Assembly (NCBI RefSeq): GCF_046630445.1 | Contig: NC_092333.1 | Location: 717,766,001-717,830,000 of the forward strand | Length of the DNA: 64,000 nucleotides | Direction of reading: 5' to 3' | Source of the DNA: Rutidosis leptorrhynchoides | Lineage: Eukaryota; Streptophyta; Magnoliopsida; Asterales; Asteraceae | Shown: in pieces, positions 1 through 11,328 of the stretch | Layout: every line of letters begins with the position of its first letter | How positions within the stretch are numbered: the stretch's first letter is position 1 | Translations under genes and position numbers: made by a program | Notes under the pieces: model-generated | What the model was told of the DNA's origin: nothing | Seen by the model: only the letters and a program-made list of their open reading frames with translations | The model's database searches: none

Positions 1-2497
1 AATTTCTATTTTGGGGATTTGTCCCTTCGCTTCTTCTTCCCGTCTTTAAGTCAAGCAGTCAATGGTTCGGAGTTTATAGGCATGAGATTTGAATTAAACA
101 TAATTAATGCTCTTAGAAAGAAAGGGTAATGACACGATTTTGATTTGTCAATTTACTAGAATATCTTGGAAAAGACCGAATCATCAAGAGAACATTTTCT
201 TGCTAAACTTAAAGATTGGATAGAATGTAAGAGCCGTGTAACATGACATATGATGATGGTACTGTGAATCATCACATTTCATTAGAAACTTAACATGACT
301 TACTGTAATATAATGAAGTTGATCAAGTTTCATTATATTATACTAATTCATGTATCAGTTCCCAACACTACTTTAATGCATTCATAGTTTAAACTCGAAG
401 GGTTCCGAATTTAGAAACTGACACAGTTTCTTTTATGTTGTAACGCAGATATCACGGAGAGATACATGATCTCAGATAAGAATAATTGTAAAAATATCTC
501 TAGAAATTTGAAGAGCATGTATAACGGAAGATATGAAGATATCTTATAATATCTTAGATAAGATGATGATGAAGAATATCATTTGAAAAGATTTAGAATA
601 TGGAGTAGAGTTTTCACTAACAGTTTCAGCAGGCACTGAATCATTTGGATTCTTTGAAAGCAGATTCAGTTCTTGTGATTTATCTACACCTTCCTTCATA
701 CTTTGCTCAATCCGTTTTTCAGTTCCAAACCTCCTCTTTTTCTGAGCTTTACTAACACATTATACTTTATCATCAACTTTTGACTGTCAAAGTCGTTTAC
801 AGTTTTTGCTGCTTCATCAGTATTTCAAGAACTGATCCGTAGTTTAGGGTGTTTTTCAGAGACTTCACATTCGGAGTATGAAATTCTTAGAGATAGATGT
901 TGTAGGTATAACTGGAGAAGTTCTGTGAGAATTTCAAAATACTAATTGCGGATTTTGCCAAAGAGATAACGAGCTGTTGGTATATCTGCTGATGATGTCG
1001 TGGGATAAAAGGTTCTCCGGTAACGATGGCGAAAGGACAAGGTATAAATATCGAGGATATAATAAGAGTAGTCTCGCTGAGAAGTCGAAGTGGAGCTGTG
1101 ACAAAATTAGCTTTTTGAAAAGGAATCGTATGGTTGTTTTTGCTAAAGAATAATAAGGAATTCAACGCGGATATGTTTTAACTATAACTTCGGTTTCGAA
1201 AGTTTTTCAGGTGCATAACTGTATGCATGAATCTTTCTTCCATAGGCGAGGTGCGGCTGGTTCAACTTCTCGATCGAGGTGTTTTCAAGAATTATGAAAG
1301 ATTTTAACGCGAATTGTAATTGTCGAGGTACATATGAGGTTTAAGAATAAAATCAAGTGGCAAGCTTGAAGAATTATTTAGTTTCATATGTTATAATCAA
1401 TATTTTAATTTAATTCATTTTAATTGTCCAAAGTTAGCAGTCCAATAGTCCGATGGTTCAACGATTCATATATAATTTAATATATAATATTCGAATTAAA
1501 TAATACGTATCGTGACCCGTGTACCGGTCTCGGTGTCGATCACAACTCAAAGTATATATATATTTTGGAATCAACTCCGACCCTGTATAGCCAACTCCCA
1601 CCTTCACATATAGAGTGTCTACGGTTGTTCCGAAATATATATATAGATGGGTCGATATGATAAGTCGAAACCTTGCATACATGTCCCGTTATTTAAAGTG
1701 CGTAAAAGTAAATAACAGAAATTAAATGACGATAAATAAAATTGCGAGAATGTAAATTGCGATAAATTAAATGTTAATCAGTTAGCTGGGAACAGTTAGC
1801 CGGAACAGTTAGCGTGAAATCCTATCACAATTCCAATTAATTAATTCGTTTGTTTCTAACACTTTTTATTTTTGTCCAATGTTTTCTTCGTTATGCCACT
1901 TGTTGGATTCTGATAGGTCAAAATCCAAATATGAAATTTGAATAGAAATGGTTATTCTGTGGTGAACGGATACGTATATCGGTAGTTGTAAGTAGGATAG
2001 TAAATGATCGTTGAATCAGATTCGAACAATGTACAATGTAACTTATTAATGTGAAATTTAAATATTCCTCGGGTACTACCCACCCGTTAAAATATTTTCA
2101 TCATTAACAGTTTGCACGAAAGAATTTTTAATTACGATCTTTATGAAAATATACTTGCATATATATTTTCTTCAGATGTAATTATGGATTTAATGAGTCA
2201 ATAAGATTTTATACTCATTTGATTTATTGTTAGCACTTGGTTATATAATCTCTAAAACTTTAGAGATTACATAATTTCCATGTCGGACGATGGTAAAATG
2301 AGGTGGAATGATACGTAAAGCGAAGATAATCGATGTAGATCGATGTGTAGAACGAAGTTCATACTCGAAGTACAGATGGTGATATTGAGGCGTGAAATGT
2401 TGATATTCGAGGTACAGGTTGTGATGTTGAGAGTTACGGCGCGGTTATGGTTTAGGGATAATAAGGATACTGTCGACGTCGATAATGGTGGTACCGA

Positions 2498-2758
2498 TTA
2501 TGCTGCTGGTGCTGCTGGTGTTCGTAACCTTCGCACCAGGTTCTCCAAAGTCGTCACACGAGCGCGTAGTTCGTTAACTTCTACGGAATGTTTGACGGTT
2601 GAGACGAGCGGTTGAGTAAGATTCGAAATATAGATTAATATATAATCGTGACGGGATACTCTAGAAATGAGAGGGTAAATGGTTTCTCGAACAAGTTCGT
2701 CGGTAAGTGCTTTCAGGTTCATCGTCAAACTAGCAGTTTGGTGGATGGAAGGAATCAT
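2498..2758 (-). pseudogene. Degraded ORF0-like protein of non-autonomous LTR element, copy 1
   Basis: An 86-residue minus-strand reading frame lies about 380 bp downstream (in element orientation) of the primer-binding site. It aligns by eye with the ORF relic at 37195-37703 in the second copy: a segment LTDELVRETIYPL corresponds to LTGEPVRNTVYTL. A leucine-heptad stretch near the C-terminus (ELRARVTTLENLVRRL) corresponds to ELGSRVLTLESTVHNL. The N-terminal part found in copy 2 is not readable here. The heptads suggest a coiled coil. I recognise no known domain; the function is unknown. Confidence 0.5.
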
Positions 2759-3137
2759 CGATGTGAAATGATTTTTGAATATCAGATGATATTCTAGCTA
2801 TATAGAATATCTATAACACCAAAGATTTCATAGACTACAAAGGAACCTACGGCATATATCAGGCAAGTCTACAGATGCGCTAAGATAGGAATTATCAGAT
2901 ACACTATGATAGGAATTTCGTCTATACACTATCGATGCACTAAATGCAGTAGAACGTGTCTAGACTTGAGAATGATAGGCAGTCAATTTCCTAAGGATGA
3001 TAAGCAGATGATTTCCGACTAGAAATGATAAGCAAAACTTTTGACATGTAGACACGGTCAAAGTCCAGACTCGCTAATGTATCCTAACAACTACTAATCA
3101 GACACACTAATGCAAGGCCTGGTTCACTAAGACCACC

Positions 3138-3149
3138 GCTCTGATACCA
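3138..3149 (-). other. Primer-binding site (tRNA-iMet type)
   Basis: The minus strand reads TGGTATCAGAGC, the usual complement of the initiator methionine tRNA 3' end in plant Ty3/gypsy and copia elements. It sits two bases from the LTR end at 3152, which fixes the orientation of the element. Confidence 0.8.
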
Positions 3150-4227
3150 TCTGTGAAGACCCGTCCTTATCCCCCTGGACGAAATCAACAACATCTGGTT
3201 CCATTGCGATGATCGACTCCAAGTTATGTCTTTAAAATGAGCAAACGCACAGTGGAAGACTTAATTCGTACCTGAGAATAACATGCTTTAAAAAGTCAAC
3301 ATAAAGTTGGTGAGGTATATAGGTTTGATGCTAGCAGTGTTATAACTATGGACCACAAGATTTCATATATAAAAATATAATACACTTGCAAGTGTATGAA
3401 AAGCATTCCAAGCAGTGGGCACCCGGTAACTAGCCTTAACAAGAGTGTGTACCCCTGAGTTATGATAATATGTGCACCGAATCAAATGCGTTCCGTTAAC
3501 CTCGAAGTACTAAACATCCGTTCTTCTAGTTTAGTAGTGACTAGAACAACATCTGGGTGGGGGTGTAAAACCCGATAGATCTATCTTTAGGATTCGCGCC
3601 TACCAGTTCATAAACCAATAGTTAAAGTTACCAAGCTAGGGGATTTTTGATTCAAACCCCTGTAGAACGTAATTTTAGTCACTTGTGTCCATAACGTAAA
3701 TCATTTATAAAAATAGCGCATGTATTCTCAGCCCAAAAATATTTAAAGTTTAAAAGGGACTATATACTCACCATACAGTATTTTGTAGTAAAAATACGTA
3801 TAACATCATTTAACATATGCAAGGTTGGCCTTCGATTCACAAACCTATATCATTTGTATAATTATTAATACATGTAAACGTAATCGATCAATTATATATA
3901 TTTTGCTATTAATAATATACTTATTATGTTATATGTTATATAGATAGATTTAATATATTTGGTTTATATGTTTTTATATAATAATTACTTATCATTAAAA
4001 AAATAAAACTATATATTAAGGTTTAATATATATTTATATATTAGTTGTTATAGTTTAACTAATATCTTTTAGTAATAAAAGTATAACGGAACATATTTTA
4101 TATATAAAAGTACCTTTTTATGATAATATTTATAGTTTTAGTGATAACAAAATAATTATTATACAAGAATAATTATAATGATAATAAGTTTAATAATAAT
4201 AATACTAATGTTTATATTAATAATAAT

Positions 4228-4231
4228 AATG

Positions 4232-4270
<39 letters not shown>

Positions 4271-4272
4271 TT
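4228..4272. repeat. (AAT)n microsatellite
   Basis: An AAT/ATA trinucleotide run inside the LTR, embedded in a wider AT-only tract. Confidence 0.8.
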
Positions 4273-4496
4273 AATAGTTATGATATTTATAATTAGGATA
4301 ATATTAGTAATAATGTTAATTATAATACCAACATTAAAATAATTATAATACTTATAAATATAAATGAGATAATAATTATAATCATAATACTAATACTAGT
4401 GTTAATAATAATAATGATAATGAAAATAAAATAATAATATTAATAAAAATTTTGATATTAAAAAGTACCTTAAGAGTCCCTTAAAAAAATAGTTAC

Positions 4497-4563
4497 ATCC
4501 AGCAAGGATCGAACCCGAGACCTCTCGTTCATACCACTAACCCCTTAACCATCCAACCGTGAC
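4497..4563 (-). repeat. tRNA-derived (SINE-like) block with Pol III A and B boxes
   Basis: The minus strand shows an A-box match TGGTTAAGGGG (plus positions 4541-4551). About 24 bases later comes a B box GGGTTCGATCC (4506-4516). The order and spacing fit a tRNA-derived promoter. No complete cloverleaf is evident, so this is a SINE or tRNA relic rather than a tRNA gene. I do not see it in the sister LTR copies, which suggests insertion after the LTR family diverged. Confidence 0.45.
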
Positions 4564-6061
4564 CCTTTTTCTGGTATAATTCCGTTTCTAGTTTCTTTTA
4601 ACTATTAAATCGTGTTCATCTTCTTCATTCCCACTAATCCAATCGACCAACACCCTTTTCAATCTTCATTCTTACAGTGAGTTAAGAGGATAAAACTAGG
4701 ATTTGTGATTTTAACAGAACGATTTTGTGAAGAACGGAATTAACAAAACAATTCAAAAACAACTTAAACTCCACAGCCCTCATGAACACGATGAACACAA
4801 CTCAAACTTTGAATTTCGGACCTGTTTTAGTGATGATTATAAAATTAAAAGTGTATTAAATTTACACATAGAAACCTCAAGAACTCTCAATTTTTAACGG
4901 ACATAATCTTTATAACTTTAATTAAATTGCAAAACATCCATTTGACTTTTGAATCTCGTAACCTTGAATCCTGAATTTAAACTCAATTTGATGAATTGAA
5001 AAACGAATTTTTGCATAAAGATCCCTTAATATATTCCTAACAAAACTGCTATAATAGATTTTAAAATATCAAACAGATTTAAGGTTTTCAATATTTTAAA
5101 ACGTGAACACAGGAGAATTGGGTTCTTCCTTTGAAACCTGGTTTGATTCATTCGGTAGCAACAGCAATTAGTTGTGTAAAAAAAAAATAGTTATGATGAT
5201 GATGATAATCGAATGATTGAAATAAAGGTCGATTATCGTTTTGTGTTGGTAGGGTTTCTAGTGTTGGTCACGGGTAATCAAAGGGAGAAGAAACAGATAA
5301 TAGCTGATAGGGAATTAAGGCACGCGTGATACTTTTATAGATAGATCAGTATTTATTTATTTATTCTATCTTATTTATTTTATCTTATTTATTTTATTGT
5401 TATTTTTTTTTTTAGCCAAAAATATCAGTTATAAATTGTCTATTACATATTGATATATATATCGACTATAAATGTCATCATTTATCTGTTATTCAGATCC
5501 GAAAATATTTATATCTATTATTATTTTATATATTTTTCTTTTTTTTTTACAGTAAATAATCAATATTAATAATAAATGTATATAAGTATTACTAATAATT
5601 CTATTTAATAAGAATTATATTTATATTACCTATTATTAATTATAGAATACTAACAATAAAAATAGGAATACTTATAATAAAAGTGATAATAATATAATGA
5701 ATATTAGTATTAATATAATAATACTAAAGGTAAATAAAATAATAACTATATTTTAACTTGTACATAATATTATACATTATTATTTTAGATTATATTTATT
5801 AATTAATTAATATGTTTATTTGAGTAGTTTGGTCATTTACGTTCTTAAATCAAAGTCTCGTTAACCAAATACGTTCATGTAAAGTTGTATATCTAATACA
5901 CATAATTGTTCGTGAATCGCCAGGCTTGGTCAAGAGAGTAACTAATTATCCAGATCTAGATTTCAGACTTTCTAAACTCAAAATTAGGGTTTTTACTTAT
6001 CGTATCGGAGACATATAAAGATTAAGATTTAAATTTGGTCGGAAATTTCCGGGTCGTTACA

Positions 6062-7050
6062 GTATTGGTTATCTTGATCGATTACAATGTGTCTTATTTA
6101 TAGACAATACACAAACGACTATATTCTAAATACAGAAGTAAAATCTCTATTTTTGGAAACGAAATAAGAATGATCTGCTATGAGAAAGTTGTGATGTGAT
6201 GTCATCGATGAGGATATGATGACATTATGTCTGATCCTAGAATATTTTTATTTAATTTCTAACAGGAGGCGCCACCGGAATGGAAAGAACTTGAAACACA
6301 CCAGCAAACCAAGCAACTCAATCCCGCAACCAAAACCACATGCCACCTCCTCTGTCGACACCAGTAAAACAACGAGCAAACACCACCAATCGGGTAATGA
6401 TTAATTCGAACAGCCCACGAAGTTTAGCTCCCTGCATTCACCAACATTTAACCGCCGTAAAATGCTACCACTAACTGGGTGTAGACCACCACAGCAACCA
6501 AAGTAAAGCAAACCTGACTCATTCGTGACTCTTCCTCTAGTGGCTACTTGCCGCCAACAAACAAGGAAGTGCCACGAGCATACCATGAAAGGAAGAAAGA
6601 CAACGCTGAGCCACCCTAACACTAGGATGACCAGTGGCCACCACCAACCAGGGTGGTGGACCTCCACTCGATGCTGCTAAAGGGAACTTCGGCGGATTAG
6701 TCACTGGAATATTACATAACCGTTATGTTGCTGCTGAAAAAAGAAAGAAACAGACTAGAAGAACAAAGAGACGTCACACTGAAAAAAGAACCTCCATCAA
6801 CCTAAACTCTTTCCGCCACGAGAACGGCGATGGAAAAAATTAAGCCGCTGGAAAAAGAAATCCTAACCTATTGGCATTACTACAAACCTATGGGCATCAC
6901 TACAAACCTATGCAACAAGTAAAACATAATAAAAAGAGAGAAAAAAGATGGAGCACAGCGGAAAAATAGCAAAGAGGTCAGATACAGTGAGGAATAGAAT
7001 CCTCCTTCTCATAGTTTGGTTTACATTAAGAGGTTGACAAACAATACTAA
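6062..7050. other. Intergenic stretch, nothing recognised
   Basis: About 1 kb between the LTR and the Harbinger element. Short reading frames occur on both strands (for example 6216-6404 plus and 6401-6667 minus), but none shows a recognisable domain and they overlap each other. Base composition is slightly richer in C and A than the flanks, as in an old repeat. I cannot name a family. Confidence 0.4.
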
Positions 7051-7343
7051 GACTGCTCACAACGGTTGCTTCGTTGGGCCGCCGTTCGGCCGTCCACCAA
7101 CGGCGCCGTTGCTAGGCCGTCGTCCATTCTGTCGTGTTTAACCATACTTGAAGACGTTAGAACTTGATTTTTGATTAAAAAAATAATAAATGTGGCATAT
7201 AGCCATTGCCAACGGTTGGTTATTTTTTTTAATTACAAATTATTTTCTATATAAACCACTACTCTATTTCACACATTCTACACCACTAAAAACTATCACT
7301 CAATATTACAAAAAATTATTGATTTTTTTAAAAACGTTCGTGT

Positions 7344-7861
7344 ATGGATCATGACAATCAACATTATGAAGAGACCTCTGCAATTGCAAATGAATATAAT
7401 ACACTTCAGGCACTCGATTTTATCAATCTTTTAGAGCAAGATGAAAAAGAACAAGAAGTTGTTTCTATACTTAAAGCTCCTAGAAGACATTTTCCACGAG
7501 ATCGTGAAGAAAAAGCTCAACAATTGTTCAAAGATTATTTTTCCGACACGCCCACATTTTCAGAGGATAAGTTCCGAAGACGCTTCTGTATGAGCAAGTC
7601 TTTATTTATCCGTATGTCGAGGTATAGTCAATTTTAATCAAGAACCTATTTCCGATTATATTGAATTTTCGTCAAAAGCGGGATTCAGCCGATTTATTTG
7701 GTTTTAATGTTTTTCAAAAATGTACGTCCGCTATAAGACAATTAGCATACGATGTTGCGCCCGATGCATTTGACGAATATTTACATAGGGGTGAATCAAC
7801 ATCTTATAAATGTTTGGAACACTTATCCAAAAGTGTGTTACATTTATATGGGACCGAATAA
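7344..7861 (+). pseudogene. Truncated Harbinger transposase (plant transposon protein family)
   Basis: The first frame (97 residues from 7344) ends FRRRFCMSKSLFIR, the region before the catalytic domain of plant HARBI1-like transposases. A second frame from about 7661 carries QKRDSADLFGF, QKCTSAIRQLAYDVAPDAFD and EYLHRGEST, hallmark blocks of the same family (PF04827-type), and ends at TAA 7859-7861 after HLYGTE. The pieces are in different frames, so at least one frameshift separates them. The DDE catalytic triad and HTH helper regions are missing. It should be inactive. The start at 7344 is about 290 bp inside the left inverted repeat. Confidence 0.8.
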
Positions 7862-7908
7862 ATGAGAAAGTCAAATGCACATGATGTTTGAATTATTACA
7901 TTACATTT

Positions 7909-7932
7909 AAATAATAAATAATAATAATAATA

Positions 7933-7978
<46 letters not shown>
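7909..7978. repeat. (AAT)n microsatellite
   Basis: A run of AAT units with a few interruptions inside the Harbinger element, just after the transposase remnant. It probably marks the deletion junction or a later expansion, and explains the poly-Leu/Tyr antisense frame across it. Confidence 0.85.
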
Positions 7979-8140
7979 CTTTTGAATAAAAAATAAATAT
8001 TAAAAGTGCGGCGTATGTCGTAGGAAAGCATGGGTACTAGTGAATGTGATAGGTTAAGTCTTAGAAAGAAGTTGCTGAAGTGTCGCTGATATAACACATG
8101 TGTCTATTTTTGACAAGTGTCATGATTGTGAACAGTCTAA

Positions 8141-8455
8141 TTACTACTCGTATCACTAAAAAAATCACGTCAGCATATCATATACATTATATCCTCGTAT
8201 CACATGTTATTTTCTAATATTTTTCAAATTATATGTAGTTATAAAAACTAAATGATACATAACTATAGAAGAGCTTGATTAATCTCTATGAGTTTTTGTA
8301 TTTTTACACTTTCACATATTAAAAGCCTAAAAAGAACACACTCTGTTGTTAAATTCATGATTAACTCTAGCTAACTGATTTTTTTTCTTGAAAATTGGTG
8401 CTCGTCTTCTACACGCATTTAACTTATTAAACCACATTTACCTCATTTTTTATTC
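8141..8455. other. 5' flank of defensin gene 1
   Basis: AT-rich DNA between the Harbinger target duplication and the TATA box. The Harbinger insertion ends 384 bp before the start codon, so it replaces the normal distal promoter. I recognise no further cis element with confidence. Confidence 0.4.
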
Positions 8456-8463
8456 TATAAATA
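8456..8463 (+). promoter_or_regulatory. TATA box of defensin gene 1
   Basis: TATAAATA lies 61 bp upstream of the ATG at 8524. The surrounding CTCATTTTT...CTATAAATACTCT is shared with the paralogous gene at 54994, where the same TATA lies 79 bp upstream of the ATG. Confidence 0.7.
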
Positions 8464-8523
8464 CTCTAAATCTTCAATTCACCCAACTAATAGCAAATTC
8501 TACAGCTTAATTAATTAATCCCA

Positions 8524-10089
8524 ATGGCAACAAGAGCTTTTGCAGCCTTTGGAGTCCTTCTGATCCTTTATTTAATCGCTATCTCAGGTATATATAAGAC
8601 CATTATCTACGCTAATTAAATTCCTGTGGTGTTGTGGGGGGATTTTTGCTTACGTAGCATTGTTGTGGGATTGAGTGAGCGTTGTGATAAAATGTTGTGT
8701 TGTAATGTTATGAATGTTGTGAGTGATGTGGTAAAATATAATTGGTATTTGAGTAAATAAAGAAACTAAAAAAAAATTAGCCAATAAAAAAAAACAGAAA
8801 AACACGATCGTGGTCACCTCCGTGGTTTCAACCCACAACGGCACCACAATCCAATGCCATAGTGAATGGTTTCTATCAGTTGTAATTGTTGTAACACAAC
8901 AATTCCCTTCGTTGTAATGCATAGTGAATATTCTAATCCAACCCAAATTACAACGGTAATTAGCTCCTATATATATTGTTTTCCTAAAAAAACTCGTATT
9001 GATGCTATAAAAACCTCTTAAATCATTTTTAGATAACGTTCCAAGTTTGTATAAAATATACGCAATAATGAATATGTATCGTAAGTTGTCTACTAATTCG
9101 ATCACAAGTGTTAATTAATCTATATGGTTTGCCATAGAATAAGGGGCTGTTTACTTTTTTTTCTTAAACAAATTATATTTAACTCGTGAGTTGTTGTAAG
9201 GATCGTTGTGTTCTACTATAATTAAACATATTTTTCTAATTGGTTAGTTACAACAATCTCTTGAAATTACCCGTACTAAATTGCTCTCATTTTTTTTAAT
9301 TTTTTTATTCTCTAATATTGTTAGTAATCATTTATTTAATAAATTTTAATCACAATCATTGAGATTTTGACAAATGTAAGTTTACTTGTCATTAACCCCT
9401 TAAAAAATAGTTTTGTTGACAAAGAAGCAAAACAAATCTCCTTTTTATATAAGTATATAGATTACAAAGTAATTCCATTCAACAGATTAAAAAGTCATAT
9501 AAGATTACATAACTTATGAAATTTATTTGATATGGAGTACATATTTCACCCGAACAGATTAGTCGTCTGATAATTAATTAAATTGAATAAATTAGTCGTC
9601 TAACTTTTCTCTTGTCTGAATGAATTGAACGTTACAGAAATAGTCGAGGCGGAGTTATGTGAATCAGAAAGCCAGACATATTCTGGAAAGTGTGAAAATA
9701 AAGAATGTGACAAAAAGTGTAGAGAATGGGAAAAGCAAGAGCATGGAGCTTGCCATGTAGTTGAAGGTAAAAACAATTGTTTCTGCTATAGTGAATGTAA
9801 CAACACATCTCCTGAAAAAGACAAGAAACCAGCTCCTCCTGATGCTTTAAAGCCGCCACCAACTGATGGCGGCTCACCACCTTCTGATGGCGGCTCATCT
9901 CCTCCTTCTGGAGAAGGTGGTGGTGGCGAGGGTGGCGGTGGTGGTGGTGGTGGTGGTGGAGGAGGAGAAGGCGGTGATGGAGGACCAGAAGGTGGCAGTA
10001 ATCCAAGTCCTCCACCAGGATGCCAAGGAGCGTTTGTAGAGAATCTAATAAATCAAGCCCTTGAAAATTACAAAGCCCAATTGGAGTAA
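8524..10089 (+). CDS. Secreted plant defensin with Pro-rich/Gly-rich C-terminal tail (two exons)
   Basis: Exons 8524-8587 and 9638-10089 join across a 1,050-bp GT-AG phase-1 intron to give 171 residues. Residues 1-21 are a hydrophobic signal peptide. The defensin domain has eight cysteines at 29, 40, 45, 49, 60, 69, 71 and 75 (spacing x10, x4, x3, x10, x8, x1, x3), the cysteine-stabilised alpha/beta pattern, with a GAC gamma-core. The tail is proline-rich with SPPSDGG-type repeats (about 76-105), then a glycine/glutamate run (about 106-140), then a short end with a ninth cysteine (150) and a likely helix. Defensin plus hydroxyproline-rich tail is the Art v 1-like Asteraceae arrangement; the family acts in antimicrobial defence, and some pollen members are allergens. 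The gene appears intact. The start is fixed by the signal peptide and by matching exon 1 of the gene at 54994. Confidence 0.88.
8588..9637. other. Intron of defensin gene 1 with probable MITE relics
   Basis: It is more than three times the length of the paralogue's intron (302 bp). Two blocks look like degraded MITEs: about 8625-8945, with internal complementary GTGGTGTTGTGG / CCACAACGGCACCAC arms and repeated CATAGTGAAT motifs, and about 9143-9610, starting GGGGCTGTTTAC as many plant hAT MITEs do. Ends and target duplications could not be fixed, so the family calls are tentative. Confidence 0.4.
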
Positions 10090-10720
10090 ACACGGCATCT
10101 AGTTAACTATTTGGTTGAACCAAATCATCATCCTTATCAAACCTAACCTTATACGATTGTAATTAACAAGAAAAGTTCCTTCCATACTTAGCTAACATCA
10201 TTTAATATGTGTTCATCAATTATTGTGTAATTTATTGATCACGATTTCCACGTGAAGCTCCTACGAATATATATATTAGTAATATTTCTCTTAACTTACT
10301 ATATATTAGTCGTCTTGTTAAAATGAGGATATGTTAGTGGTTTCAATCTTAGCATGTTGGGTTTAATATGGTTTTAATTTAAGTTTGTTAGTGCAGGACT
10401 TATAATGTAGAGATATTTGTTCATGTAGAGGACCTCATAGCTTGTTGATTATGTTGTTGAGTAGGTGCTTAATTGAGAATACTTGAAGTATGGTGTTGAC
10501 CGTTAAGTCAATGTAGTTTATCCCGAATTTCATGTAGTGTTTATGTACTTTTTTTAATGTGAGAGGTCATCGTAGTTTGCAAAAGTTACTTGTGATCTAT
10601 GACTGGCGGCAACTCACTTTTCGAGTAGCCCAAAGAACCTTCGTAGACGTAGAAGAAAAATTCCGTTTAGCAGTAAATTTACGTTTCCTAATGGTTAATT
10701 CTATCGTTATACAAAAAATG
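10090..10720. other. 3' flank of defensin gene 1, nothing recognised
   Basis: AT-rich sequence without a convincing AATAAA signal close to the stop. The frame 10559-10759 contains no known domain. Confidence 0.35.
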
Positions 10721-10737
10721 AATCTTATTCCTGTGTT

Positions 10738-11311
10738 TTTTTTTTTTTTCAAAATGTGAGAATATATTAATTTTCTGAACAATACAAAAGGGCAGGGAAT
10801 TTCCTAACCCATACAAGAAAACAACAAACACCAAAACAAACCAATACACAAAACACTGAAACTGCAAAAAAGAACCTAACACATCTGCAGCTTGTTTCCA
10901 ACTATCTTCATATCACATAGATCTGCCACTTTTTTAACATTCTTTGTGTTCTTAATGATAAGGCTTGACAATTTATCTTGAATAAACCTCTTTACCTCCT
11001 TACAGATCACATCAACAACTTTCACCTCCTTTCTAAAAATCCTTCTATTTCTTTCCATCCAAATAGAATACACAACTGCACCAATAACAATTCTATTCAA
11101 AATATTTCTGATATCTTTAGCAGCTTGATACCTTGCAATATCTTGAACAATATGCACTAAGTCATTCTGCAAACCCTTATAAACCAACATGCCTTTAATA
11201 TTCTCCCAAATCTGCTTTGTAACATCACATTTGAAAAAAAGATGAGCATGTGAATCTTCTTGTTTGCCACAGAAACTACACTTAAACTCTTGATCAGGAT
11301 ACCATCTTTTT
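10738..11311 (-). mobile_element. 5'-truncated LINE (non-LTR retrotransposon) fragment
   Basis: The insertion is flanked by a perfect 17-bp duplication AATCTTATTCCTGTGTT (10721-10737 and 11312-11328). The poly(T) run at 10738-10750 is the poly(A) tail of a minus-strand insertion. The minus strand encodes the C-terminal part of a plant L1-type protein: a zf-RVT zinc-binding segment with CSFCGKQEDSHAHLFFKCD near 11200-11290, then the frame 10876-11190 with IWMERNRRIFR, a typical end of this family. The endonuclease and reverse transcriptase domains are absent because of 5' truncation, which is usual for LINEs. Confidence 0.87.
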
Positions 11312-11328
11312 AATCTTATTCCTGTGTT

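Larger units (their letters stand above)
1..6061 (-). mobile_element. Non-autonomous LTR retrotransposon, copy 1 (truncated by window edge)
   Basis: The element reads right to left: 5' LTR at 3152-6061, a tRNA-iMet primer-binding site at 3138-3149, then internal DNA to the left edge; its 3' LTR lies outside the window. The assignment rests on collinear similarity to a complete second copy at 32157-51833, for example around 60-100 versus 34900-34950, 2060-2100 versus 36925-36965, and 3200-3300 versus 32395-32490. No gag, protease, reverse transcriptase or integrase motif is visible in the internal part; only a degraded small ORF (2498-2758) remains. LTR motifs resemble those of gypsy element 2 in inverse orientation, so I infer it is mobilised by a Tekay-type chromovirus. 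Confidence 0.75.
3152..6061 (-). repeat. 5' LTR of non-autonomous element copy 1
   Basis: The LTR is bounded by TGTGAAGACCC at the left and GGGTCGTTACA at the right (TG...CA). The right edge abuts non-element DNA (GTATT) and the left edge abuts the primer-binding site, so this is the 5' LTR of a minus-strand element. It matches the LTRs at 32157-34490 and 49628-51833 in several blocks. It carries a long A/T microsatellite-like stretch (about 3880-4440) and a tRNA-like block (4497-4563) that the other copies lack. Confidence 0.75.
7051..8137 (+). mobile_element. PIF/Harbinger DNA transposon, internally deleted
   Basis: Terminal inverted repeats GACTGCTCACAA (left) and the complement of TTGTGAACAGTC (right) match at 11 of 12 positions. 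They are flanked on both sides by TAA (7048-7050 and 8138-8140), the 3-bp target duplication expected of PIF/Harbinger. The element encodes only the N-terminal part of a Harbinger transposase (7344-7861) and then runs into an (AAT)n tract. At 1,087 bp it is far shorter than an autonomous element, and no DDE catalytic part or Myb-like second gene is present. I infer a non-autonomous deletion derivative. Confidence 0.85.

Noticed and set aside
4497..4563. A functional tRNA gene
   Set aside because: A and B boxes are present, but I could not fold a full acceptor stem and anticodon arm; treated as SINE-like.
9632..10093. 153-residue minus-strand ORF rich in His and Leu
   Set aside because: It is the antisense shadow of the Gly/Pro-rich tail of defensin gene 1.
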